A DNA stretch of 5,964 bases from Streptosporangiaceae bacterium (GTDB taxonomy: Bacteria > Actinomycetota > Actinomycetes > Streptosporangiales > Streptosporangiaceae), in contig JASHSO010000456.1 in NCBI GenBank assembly GCA_030038715.1, positions 1-5,964 of the forward strand, given 5' to 3'. Within the stretch, counting starts at the first letter, position 1, and each line of letters opens with the position of its first letter. A program made the position numbers and the translations under genes. Shown in pieces: positions 1-5,539 of the stretch. The notes under the pieces were generated by a model. It made no database searches. It was given only the letters and a program-made list of their open reading frames with translations, and was not told the DNA's origin.

Positions 1-81
1 CGCGATGCGCTGGCGAGCCGCATCCACTCCGGCACATCGGACGTCCAGCGCGTCCTCATCGCCCGTCTGCTAGGCCTGTGA
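1..81 (+). CDS. Acyl-CoA dehydrogenase-like protein, C-terminal end only
   Basis: Only the last 26 codons and a TGA stop are in the window; the gene begins to the left. The visible tail contains IHSGTSDVQRVLIARLLGL. This fits the C-terminal signature of flavin-dependent acyl-CoA dehydrogenases, where a [EGAS]GT[SN]xxQR segment is followed by an I-A-R-x-L-L helix. Family knowledge: these enzymes use FAD to introduce a double bond alpha-beta to a thioester. In MCAD-type members the residue before GT is the catalytic Glu; here it is Ser, so any catalytic base must lie elsewhere, as in isovaleryl-CoA dehydrogenase-type members. Only 4 nt separate the stop from the next start, so it is almost certainly co-transcribed with the adenylation and carrier-protein genes. 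That context suggests an amino-acyl-carrier-protein oxidase like PltE or RedW rather than a fatty-acid enzyme. The family call rests on a short tail but a distinctive motif. Confidence 0.75.
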   Translation, partial: RDALASRIHSGTSDVQRVLIARLLGL

Positions 82-85
82 ACAC

Positions 86-1681
86 GTGAGCGGAGTGCTT
101 CACCACGTGCTGGATGAAGCGGCCGAGCGCAACCCGGCCGCCGCCGCCGTGGTCGATGGTCAGCGGGCGGTGAGCTATCAAGAACTCCAGGCGGCGGCCA
201 ACCAGATCGCGCATCAGCTTGCCCGGTTCGGTGTCGTGCCGGGCGACCGGGTCGGGCTCTACCTAGAAAAGTCAGCGCATGCGCTGGCGGCCCTGTACGG
301 GACTTTGAAGGCCGGTGCCGCATATGTGCCGCTAGCAGCGGACTGGCCGATTCCTCGGCTGCTCCACATCATCGGTGACGCGGGAATACGGGTGCTGATC
401 AGCGGAACCGATCAGGCGCGGAACTGGCCAGAACTGACCACTCCGAAGACCTGCGTCACCCATCTGGTCTGCGTGGACGGCGCGGCACGCAGCGCCAACC
501 TGGCGGTGAACGCGCAGGTCGCCTCCGTCGCCGACACGGGGCGCCAGCCGACCTCTTCGCTGCCGCTCAGCAGTGATTCCGGCGACCTGGCTTATGTGTT
601 GTACACCTCAGGGTCCACCGGAGGCCCCAAGGGCGTCATGCTGACTCACCGCAACGCCCTGTCCTTCGTCGACTGGGCTGTCGGCGAGTTCAGGCTCACC
701 GCCGCCGACAGGCTGGCCAGCCATGCCCCGCTGCACTTCGACCTGTCGGTATTCGACCTGTTCGCGGCGGCTCGCGTCGCGGCACCGGTGATATTGCTCC
801 CCAGGGACGTGGCCCCGTTCCCCGCGGCACTGGCCGCGTTCGTGCAAGCCGCCAACATCACGGTGTGGTATTCCGTCCCGTCCGCCGTGAACATGCTGGC
901 AGCACGGGCCGGGCTGGCGCCGGGCAGCCTTCCTGCGCTGCGGCTCGTGCTGTTTGCTGGCGAGGTGTTCCCCGTCGGCCAGCTGCGGCGCGTCATGGCG
1001 GTGATCCCGGACGCGGAGTTCTACAACCTGTACGGTCCCACCGAGACGAACGTCTGCACCTGGTACCGGGTGCCTAGGCCGCTGGGTGAGCACGTCAGGT
1101 CACTGCCCATTGGCTCGCCTATCGACGGCGTGGAGCTGTTCTGCCGCACCGACGACGGTCGGGCCGCCGGCCCGAACGAGCTAGGCGAGTTGTGGGTTGG
1201 CGGCCCCACCGTGATGGCCGGCTACCTCGGCGATGCCGCGCGAACGGCGGCGGTGCTCGCGGCGCCGGATCCGGCGAGGCCGCAGGCCATCGCCTACCGA
1301 ACCGGCGACCTCGCCAGCCGGGACCAAGGCGGTCTTTGGCACTTCGCCGGCCGACGCGACTCTCAGATCAAGAGCCGCGGATACCGGATCGAGCTCGGTG
1401 AGATCGAGGCGGCGCTCAACGAGCACCCTGGGGTCGCCGAATGCGCGGTGGTCGCGATCCCCGACGAGATGTTCGGGAACCGGATCGCGGCTTATGTCGT
1501 CGTCAGCGACGGGATGGGTCCGACCGAGCTGACGGCCTACTCGCGCCGGATGCTGCCGAGCTACATGGTGCCGTGGTCGTTCTGCGCCATCCCCGCGCTG
1601 CCCCGGACTTCGACGGGGAAGGTCGACTATCAGGAGCTGGCCACTCTCGATCAAGGGGGAGATCGTGCTTGGAGTCGCTGA
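86..1681 (+). CDS. Stand-alone amino-acid adenylation enzyme (putative L-prolyl-AMP ligase, PltF/RedM type)
   Basis: This cytosolic ANL-superfamily ligase of 531 aa should activate an amino acid as its AMP-ester and load it on the carrier protein encoded next. The adenylation core motifs are all present: A1 VSYQEL, A2 LKAGAAYVPL, A3 YTSGSTGGPKG (residues 173-183), A4 HFDLSVFDLF (217-226), A5 NLYGPTET (314-321), A6 GELWVGG, A7 YRTGD (404-408), A8 GRRDSQIKSRGYRIELGEIE (from 422), and A10 STGKVDY with catalytic Lys512. There is no condensation, carrier or thioesterase domain; the length is that of a single A domain. Aligning by eye to PheA gives specificity residues D219, L220, F223, Y262, L289, A291, L315, V323, C324, K512. 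This resembles my recollection of stand-alone proline activators and differs from the Ser code. The start is the GTG 4 nt after the previous stop, with only a weak AGG upstream; GTG at 95 or 107 is possible. The alternative is a DltA-like D-alanine ligase. The enzyme class is near certain, the substrate is not. Confidence 0.93.
   Translation: MSGVLHHVLDEAAERNPAAAAVVDGQRAVSYQELQAAANQIAHQLARFGVVPGDRVGLYLEKSAHALAALYGTLKAGAAYVPLAADWPIPRLLHIIGDAGIRVLISGTDQARNWPELTTPKTCVTHLVCVDGAARSANLAVNAQVASVADTGRQPTSSLPLSSDSGDLAYVLYTSGSTGGPKGVMLTHRNALSFVDWAVGEFRLTAADRLASHAPLHFDLSVFDLFAAARVAAPVILLPRDVAPFPAALAAFVQAANITVWYSVPSAVNMLAARAGLAPGSLPALRLVLFAGEVFPVGQLRRVMAVIPDAEFYNLYGPTETNVCTWYRVPRPLGEHVRSLPIGSPIDGVELFCRTDDGRAAGPNELGELWVGGPTVMAGYLGDAARTAAVLAAPDPARPQAIAYRTGDLASRDQGGLWHFAGRRDSQIKSRGYRIELGEIEAALNEHPGVAECAVVAIPDEMFGNRIAAYVVVSDGMGPTELTAYSRRMLPSYMVPWSFCAIPALPRTSTGKVDYQELATLDQGGDRAWSR
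1653..1660 (+). promoter_or_regulatory. Ribosome binding site of the carrier-protein gene
   Basis: AAGGGGGA lies 4 nt before the GTG at 1665, inside the 3' end of the adenylation gene. It is the strongest Shine-Dalgarno match in the operon and settles the carrier-protein start in an overlapping arrangement. Confidence 0.7.
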
Positions 1682-1913
1682 AGAGGTCAGGCAGTTCATC
1701 GTCGACGATCTCGGCTGGGACGGGGACGCCGATGAGCTGACAGACGACCGACAGCTGATCCGCGATGGCGCGCTGGACTCAATCGGGATCCTGAGCCTGG
1801 TCGAGTTCCTGGAGTCCACCTACGGCATCACCATCGATGACAGCGAGATCGTCCCTGATCATTTCGGCAGCCTCGCCCACATAGAGCAGTTCGTGCGGAG
1901 CAAGAAGGCCTGA
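1665..1913 (+). CDS. Stand-alone acyl/peptidyl carrier protein
   Basis: This acidic 82-aa protein has the length and pattern of a free carrier protein. The 4'-phosphopantetheine attachment site is the LDSIG motif, with Ser39 as the modified residue, inside GALDSIGILSLVEFLE at the start of helix 2. The downstream helices (YGITIDDSEIVPDHFGSL) match the DltC/PltL/ACP fold. Its role would be to carry, as a thioester, the amino acid activated by the adenylation enzyme, and to present it to the acyl-CoA dehydrogenase-like oxidase and then to an acyltransferase. The GTG start is supported by a strong AAGGGGGA Shine-Dalgarno sequence 4 nt upstream. The reading frame overlaps the end of the adenylation gene by 17 nt, which suggests translational coupling and matched amounts of the two partners. 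No phosphopantetheinyl transferase is in the window. Confidence 0.93.
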   Translation: MLGVAEEVRQFIVDDLGWDGDADELTDDRQLIRDGALDSIGILSLVEFLESTYGITIDDSEIVPDHFGSLAHIEQFVRSKKA

Positions 1914-1919
1914 CCGACC

Positions 1920-2828
1920 ATGCCGCCGCCATCGCCCGATCTCGATGTCGTCATCGTCACCTATAACAGCGCGCATGTCGTGGGTGACCTGCTTGACTCG
2001 CTGCCAGCGGCGCTGGATGGCCTGACGGCGGACACCATCGTCGTCGACAATGCCTCGGCCGACGGCACCGCGGCGCTGCTGGCCGCCCGTGCCGACTGCC
2101 GCCTCATTCGGTCGGCGAACGTCGGCTACGCGGCTGCGATCAACCGCGGCGTGCGCGAGGCTGTCCCGGCTGACGCCATCCTGATCCTGAATCCGGATGT
2201 GCGGCTCTACCCGCGGTCTTTGCCACCGCTGCTGAACGCGCTGCGGCAACCTCGGACGGGTATCGTCGTGCCCCAGCTCAGGTCGCCCGCCGGTCGGCTC
2301 GAACCGTCGCTGCGGCGTCGCCCGACGCTGCTGCGGGCCATGGGCCTCGAGCGCACCAGAGTCCCCGCCTTCGCCGAGCGCATCCACGAGCCGGACGCCT
2401 ACCGGCGCAGGCATCAGGTCGACTGGGCGCAGGGCGCGGTCCAGCTGATGTCCCGTGACTGCTTCGACGCGCTCGGCGGCTGGGACGAGTCGTACTTCCT
2501 GTACTCCGAGGAGGTGGACATCTCGCTTCGCGCGCACGACGCGGGCCTGCTGACGCGCTACGAGCCAGCCTCGGTCGCCGTGCACATCGGCGGCCAGTCC
2601 GGCCAGACGGCGGCGACGCACGCCATGCAGATCGTGAACCGGGTGCGGCTGTACCGGCGCCGCAACGGCCTACTCGCCTCGTGGTGCTACTACTGGCTGC
2701 ACGTCGCAAGCGAGGCAACCTGGCTGATTCGCGGTCACCGGCAATCCGGCTTCGCCATCAAGGCCCTGCTGTTGCCATCGGTACGTCCGCCGCAGCTTGG
2801 CTGCCGTGACCGGCGGCTGCCGCAATGA
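1920..2828 (+). CDS. Family 2 glycosyltransferase (WbbL/rhamnosyltransferase-like)
   Basis: This 302-aa inverting GT-A glycosyltransferase probably adds one sugar from a nucleotide-sugar to a lipid-linked oligosaccharide on the cytoplasmic face of the membrane. The nucleotide-binding N-terminus shows VVIVTYNS (residues 10-17), VVDNASADGT (41-50) and the NVGYAAAINRG signature (67-77). The DxD-equivalent metal site is NPD (91-93). The acceptor/catalytic region has WAQGAVQLMSRDCF followed by GGWDESYFLYSEEVD, with Glu197, Glu198 and Asp200 as the ED-type residues, and a later VHIGGQSG. A hydrophobic aromatic stretch near residues 248-270 may sit on the membrane. The ATG is 6 nt after the carrier-protein stop, and a GAAGG in the carrier-protein 3' end (1904-1908) can serve as its ribosome site. 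The closest familiar proteins are the WbbL-like rhamnosyltransferases, but neither donor nor acceptor can be read from the sequence. Confidence 0.93.
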   Translation: MPPPSPDLDVVIVTYNSAHVVGDLLDSLPAALDGLTADTIVVDNASADGTAALLAARADCRLIRSANVGYAAAINRGVREAVPADAILILNPDVRLYPRSLPPLLNALRQPRTGIVVPQLRSPAGRLEPSLRRRPTLLRAMGLERTRVPAFAERIHEPDAYRRRHQVDWAQGAVQLMSRDCFDALGGWDESYFLYSEEVDISLRAHDAGLLTRYEPASVAVHIGGQSGQTAATHAMQIVNRVRLYRRRNGLLASWCYYWLHVASEATWLIRGHRQSGFAIKALLLPSVRPPQLGCRDRRLPQ

Positions 2829-2843
2829 CGGAAGGCGGGGCGA

Positions 2844-4199
2844 ATGGCTACTGAGGTCCTGGACCTGGCCCAGGCGGGCGAGCGCGAGCACCAGGCAGCC
2901 GATGCCGTCACGTTGCTGAGCTGCTACGTGTTCCTGCTCATGCTCATCCCGTCGCCGCTGGTCTTCGCGCCGCTCGGCAGCGCGGGCTCGCCGGCTACTA
3001 TCTTCGCCGTCGTGCTGATGGCCTGGTACCTGCTCAGCTGGCTGCACCCAGCGCTCGCCCCGGCCCGCGGCCGTCAGCCAATGCGCGTGCTGATCATCCT
3101 GTTCGGCTGCTCGATCCTCGCTTCGTACATATCGCTCAACCGCAACCTGCTGACCACAATCACGCAGGATGGCGCCGACGTCGGAGTCATCCTGGCCGCC
3201 GGCTGGATCGGCGTGGCGTTGCTGATCGCCGACGGCACCGAGCACCTAGACCGGCTCAAGAAGCTGCTGGGCCGCGTGGTCATCGGCGCCACGATCATGT
3301 CGGGACTCGGCGTGATCCAGTTCGCCACCGGGCTGAACGCCGCCAACTACATCTCGATCCCGGGCCTGAGCAACCAGATACCGTTCGTCGACCTACTGTC
3401 CCGCGATCAGCTCAACCGGCCTTCGGCGACTGCGCTCGACCCGATCGAGCTGGCCGCGGTGCTGGCCGCGGTGCTGCCGATCGCGGTCAACCGGGCCCGC
3501 TTCGCGCCGCCCGGTGCCCGGTTGCGCCGCTGGCTGCAGGTGGTGCTCATCAGCGCGGCGCTGCCCATGACCGTGTCCCGGACCGGATTCACCGCACTGG
3601 CCGCGGTCGCTATCGTGCTTCTCCCCACCTGGCCACGGCGCGACCGCAGGCTCGCCTACCTGGCCGGGCTGGGCGGCGCGGTCATGATGTACGCGGCCAA
3701 GCCGGGCCTGATCGGCACATTCGCGCAGCTGTTCGCACAGGTCGGCTCGGACACCAGCAGCACGTCCCGCACCGGAGCGTTCTCGGCGGCAATGCCGTTC
3801 ATATCGCAGCACCCATGGCTCGGCGTCGGGTTCAATACCTTCTTCCCGCAGACCACTTTCTTTACCGACGACCAGTACTTGCATCAGCTCATCGAGACGG
3901 GGTTTGTCGGACTGGTCGCGCTGATCGTGCTCTTCGCGGGCGGGTTCCTGACTGCATTGGGTGCACGCCGGGCGTCCGCAGACCCCGAGGTGCGCGACCT
4001 GGCTCAGTGCGTGGCGGCCGCGGTGGCCGCGTGCGCCGTGTCGTTCGCGACGCTCGACGCGTTCTCCTTCAACATCATCTCCGGCATCACATTCCTCATG
4101 CTGGGCTGCGCCGGCGCGCTGTGGCGGCTGACAAGGGCCACGCCGCTGGCCGACGGCGGCATCCACGCCGAGCTGACTGCCAGCGGCCTTAGCCGCTGA
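2844..4199 (+). CDS. O-antigen ligase / Wzy-type polysaccharide polymerase (Wzy_C family)
   Basis: This 451-aa polytopic membrane protein has about 12 hydrophobic segments, including roughly 22-44, 51-67, 81-97, 143-165, 200-216, 230-263, 270-285, 353-372, 388-406 and 412-430. The family signature is a large extracytoplasmic loop (about 286-352) ending in HPWLGVGFNTFF (323-334) and then DDQYLHQLIETGFVGL (342-357), the standard O-antigen ligase/Wzy_C pattern of H-P-x-x-G-x-G followed by N/D-x-Y-L-x-x-x-x-E-x-G. Arginines in SRTG at 245-248 and again at 308-311 are the kind of residue implicated in substrate handling in this family. Its role would be polymerising lipid-linked repeat units outside the membrane, or transferring the finished glycan to an acceptor; sequence alone does not separate polymerase from ligase. 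GGAAGG and GGGG just upstream support the ATG. It is the last gene of the rightward operon and faces a Wzz-like gene, the usual functional partner of Wzy. Confidence 0.9.
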   Translation: MATEVLDLAQAGEREHQAADAVTLLSCYVFLLMLIPSPLVFAPLGSAGSPATIFAVVLMAWYLLSWLHPALAPARGRQPMRVLIILFGCSILASYISLNRNLLTTITQDGADVGVILAAGWIGVALLIADGTEHLDRLKKLLGRVVIGATIMSGLGVIQFATGLNAANYISIPGLSNQIPFVDLLSRDQLNRPSATALDPIELAAVLAAVLPIAVNRARFAPPGARLRRWLQVVLISAALPMTVSRTGFTALAAVAIVLLPTWPRRDRRLAYLAGLGGAVMMYAAKPGLIGTFAQLFAQVGSDTSSTSRTGAFSAAMPFISQHPWLGVGFNTFFPQTTFFTDDQYLHQLIETGFVGLVALIVLFAGGFLTALGARRASADPEVRDLAQCVAAAVAACAVSFATLDAFSFNIISGITFLMLGCAGALWRLTRATPLADGGIHAELTASGLSR

Positions 4200-4300
4200 C
4201 CTCCGCAAGTCCCGGCATGGGCTGCGCGGACTTCCCAGCCGCGACGAATCCGGCGGGCAAATGGTCGCCGAGTCGTCGTCCGTTGGCGGCCTGGACGGAA
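4200..4300. other. Convergent intergenic gap, weak terminator candidates only
   Basis: This gap of about 100 nt separates the ends of two convergent genes, where a bidirectional terminator is expected. I see two modest inverted repeats: AAGTCC at 4207-4212 with GGACTT at 4228-4233 (15-nt loop), and CCTGGAC at 4290-4296 with GTCCTGG at 4304-4310 (7-nt loop, one T-T mismatch, overlapping the minus-strand stop codon). Neither is followed by a T-run on either strand, so neither is a convincing intrinsic terminator. No coding sequence is seen here. Confidence 0.3.
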
Positions 4301-5215
4301 TCAGTCCTGGGCGGAAAGGCGGGCAGCTAACCGTGGCCTGCGGCGCCCGGACTCGCCGGACGCCGCCTTGGCGACCTCCGGCTCGGTCGCTGCGGGCCCG
4401 GGCTCCGCCGTGGAGACCGCGGGCTCAGCCGAGTCGGCGGGCTTGACATCGGGCGCGGCTGGGGCCTCGGGCGCGGGCTTCGGGGCCGCAGTGCGGCGGC
4501 GTGTCGCATCGGCGGACGCCCGGGTAACCTCAGGCTCGGGTTGCAGCGGCGGGTCGGCTTCGACCGGGACCGCGTGTCGCTCCGGATAGCGGCGCGTCGA
4601 GCGGACCGCTATCACGGCCCGCCTACGGTCGGTTACCGCCGCGTCCAGCATCAGCGTGATGGCGACCGTCAGCACGAGCCCGAGACCCAGGACGACCACG
4701 GGCGTGCGGGCTTTCTTGCTGATCTCGAGCGCCGCGCGCCCCTGGTAGGAGACGGTCTTCACGTTTATCCGGTCAATGGGGGCCAGACCGCCCTGCATGG
4801 CAGACAGCTGCTTGGCTGCCTGGCTGGTGACTCCGGCAAGCGTATGCTCTACGGCGCTCTTGCTGTTGCCAGTCACGGTGATGTCGAGAACGGGTCCAGC
4901 CGTCAGCGGATCGTCCACCACCTGGAAGGGGCTGCCGTAGCCTCGGACGGCCAGGGCATGGACGACCGGCGGCGCAGTCAGCTCCCGGCGCAGCAAGTCA
5001 GCTGTCAGGGTGAGCGAGTCGTCGAAGCTCAGGTACGGGTTGCCGCCCGCGGGCTTGGCGGTCTGTGCCGACGGCAGCAGCACCACCTGTGACTCGGCCT
5101 GGTAGGGACCCGCCCGTACTGCCAGCGCCGCTGTACCGCCTAGCGTCAGAAGAAGCAGCGGCAGGCTGACATACCACCGCCTGCGCAGCGCCCGCACCGA
5201 TTCGGTCAAGTCCAT
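4301..5215 (-). CDS. Wzz-like polysaccharide co-polymerase with long disordered C-terminal tail
   Basis: This is a 304-aa protein of the chain-length determinant type. It has a short cytoplasmic N-terminus (MDLTESVRALRRRWY), TM1 at about 14-34, an extracytoplasmic domain of about 135 residues with YQAESQVVLLP after TM1, TM2 at about 172-194, then a positive stop (DRRR) and a cytoplasmic tail of about 110 residues rich in Pro, Ala, Glu and Arg. Family knowledge: such proteins set polymer length by acting with the Wzy polymerase. There is no Walker motif, and only one Tyr (210) in the tail, so it is neither a fused BY-kinase nor a Tyr-rich kinase substrate. The start was chosen at the ATG because GAGG lies 8 nt upstream (5224-5227 on the plus strand) and the N-terminus then aligns with the divergent paralogue starting at 5540. 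A GTG at 5272 would add 19 residues without a membrane or signal feature. It is transcribed toward the polymerase gene. Confidence 0.82.
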   Translation of the reverse strand: MDLTESVRALRRRWYVSLPLLLLTLGGTAALAVRAGPYQAESQVVLLPSAQTAKPAGGNPYLSFDDSLTLTADLLRRELTAPPVVHALAVRGYGSPFQVVDDPLTAGPVLDITVTGNSKSAVEHTLAGVTSQAAKQLSAMQGGLAPIDRINVKTVSYQGRAALEISKKARTPVVVLGLGLVLTVAITLMLDAAVTDRRRAVIAVRSTRRYPERHAVPVEADPPLQPEPEVTRASADATRRRTAAPKPAPEAPAAPDVKPADSAEPAVSTAEPGPAATEPEVAKAASGESGRRRPRLAARLSAQD

Positions 5216-5223
5216 ACTGTGCA

Positions 5224-5227
5224 CCTC
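5224..5227 (-). promoter_or_regulatory. Ribosome binding site deciding the start of the minus-strand Wzz-like gene
   Basis: Read on the minus strand this is GAGG within AGTGAGGTGC, 8 nt before the ATG at 5215. It favours that ATG over the upstream GTG at 5272. Confidence 0.6.
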
Positions 5228-5314
5228 ACTGTCGAGACACACTCCCCCCGGACACGCGAGGCGCTGCCGCACTCAGCCCGTCCCCCGCCAAGGCCATCGT
5301 TGCTCCAGCGCATC

Positions 5315-5330
5315 CCTACCCATAGGTAGG
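5315..5330. promoter_or_regulatory. Perfect 6-bp inverted repeat, operator-like
   Basis: CCTACC and GGTAGG are exact inverted copies separated by CATA, centred about 107 nt upstream of the minus-strand start. The repeat overlaps the -10 and spacer of the leftward promoter I propose, which is where a repressor or spacer-binding activator would act. The arms are short and could be chance, and no regulator gene is visible. An RNA hairpin of 6 bp with a 4-nt loop is also possible. Confidence 0.4.
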
Positions 5331-5539
5331 TCTGCGCATTCAAATTGTCGCTGAGCCCCTACTCACAGTGATGGCTGGGGCAGGCAATTGCGGGTGAAAG
5401 GCCGATGCTAGCGTCAGCCGATATCGGGGAAGGATGTGCCTGGCGGTCGCACATGCCGTTGCGGGGCAGCGACTCGGGCGGGCCAGGCGCGACCGCCACG
5501 GCGGCAGCCAGCGGGAGCGGGGGAAGGCAGGCGCTGCTT

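Larger units (their letters stand above)
5216..5539. other. Divergent intergenic/promoter region between two Wzz-like genes
   Basis: This 324-nt stretch holds no gene I can support and must carry the promoters for both flanking genes. It is less GC-rich in its middle (about 5310-5425) than the coding sequence around it, and that part contains several short perfect palindromes: CCTACC-CATA-GGTAGG (5315-5330), TCACAGTGA (5363-5371), GCAATTGC (5384-5391) and CCGATATCGG (5418-5427). A possible leftward promoter reads TTGAAT (5338-5343) and TAGGGA (5313-5318) on the minus strand with a long 19-nt spacer. A possible rightward -35 is TTGTCG (5345-5350), but I see no good -10 for it. The frame of the right-hand gene is open back to 5372, so an N-terminal extension into this region cannot be excluded. 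Confidence 0.6.

Noticed and set aside
86..1913. A DltA/DltC-like D-alanylation pair
   Set aside because: A single adenylation enzyme plus carrier is also the teichoic acid D-alanylation layout, and automatic annotation could name it so. No DltB or DltD is adjacent, a dehydrogenase-like gene precedes it, and the pocket residues look proline-like. It is kept only as an alternative.
86..1913. A serine-to-aminomalonyl carrier-protein pathway (zwittermicin ZmaG-J type)
   Set aside because: This also uses an adenylation enzyme, a carrier and a dehydrogenase, but the extracted pocket does not match the serine code as I know it, and no second ZmaG-like dehydrogenase is seen in the window.
1779..2621. 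A 280-codon minus-strand open frame opposite the glycosyltransferase
   Set aside because: Composition is Arg/Gln/Val-rich without motifs; the plus-strand frame has the full GT2 signature set.
3393..4208. A 271-codon minus-strand open frame opposite the polymerase gene
   Set aside because: It is a shadow: rich in Arg, Gly, Gln and His with no domain pattern, while the plus strand gives a clear membrane protein with family motifs.
4207..4310. Intrinsic terminator between the convergent genes
   Set aside because: The two inverted repeats have stems of only 6 bp or 7 bp with a mismatch, and no T-run follows on either strand, so I do not call a terminator.
4541..5092. A 183-codon plus-strand open frame inside the minus-strand Wzz-like gene
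   Set aside because: No recognisable domain and antisense-like composition; the minus-strand frame shows two membrane segments and a good ribosome site.
5216..5272. Upstream GTG start at 5272 for the minus-strand Wzz-like gene
   Set aside because: It adds 19 residues with two Cys and no conserved feature, whereas the ATG at 5215 has GAGG 8 nt upstream and aligns with the paralogue's start.
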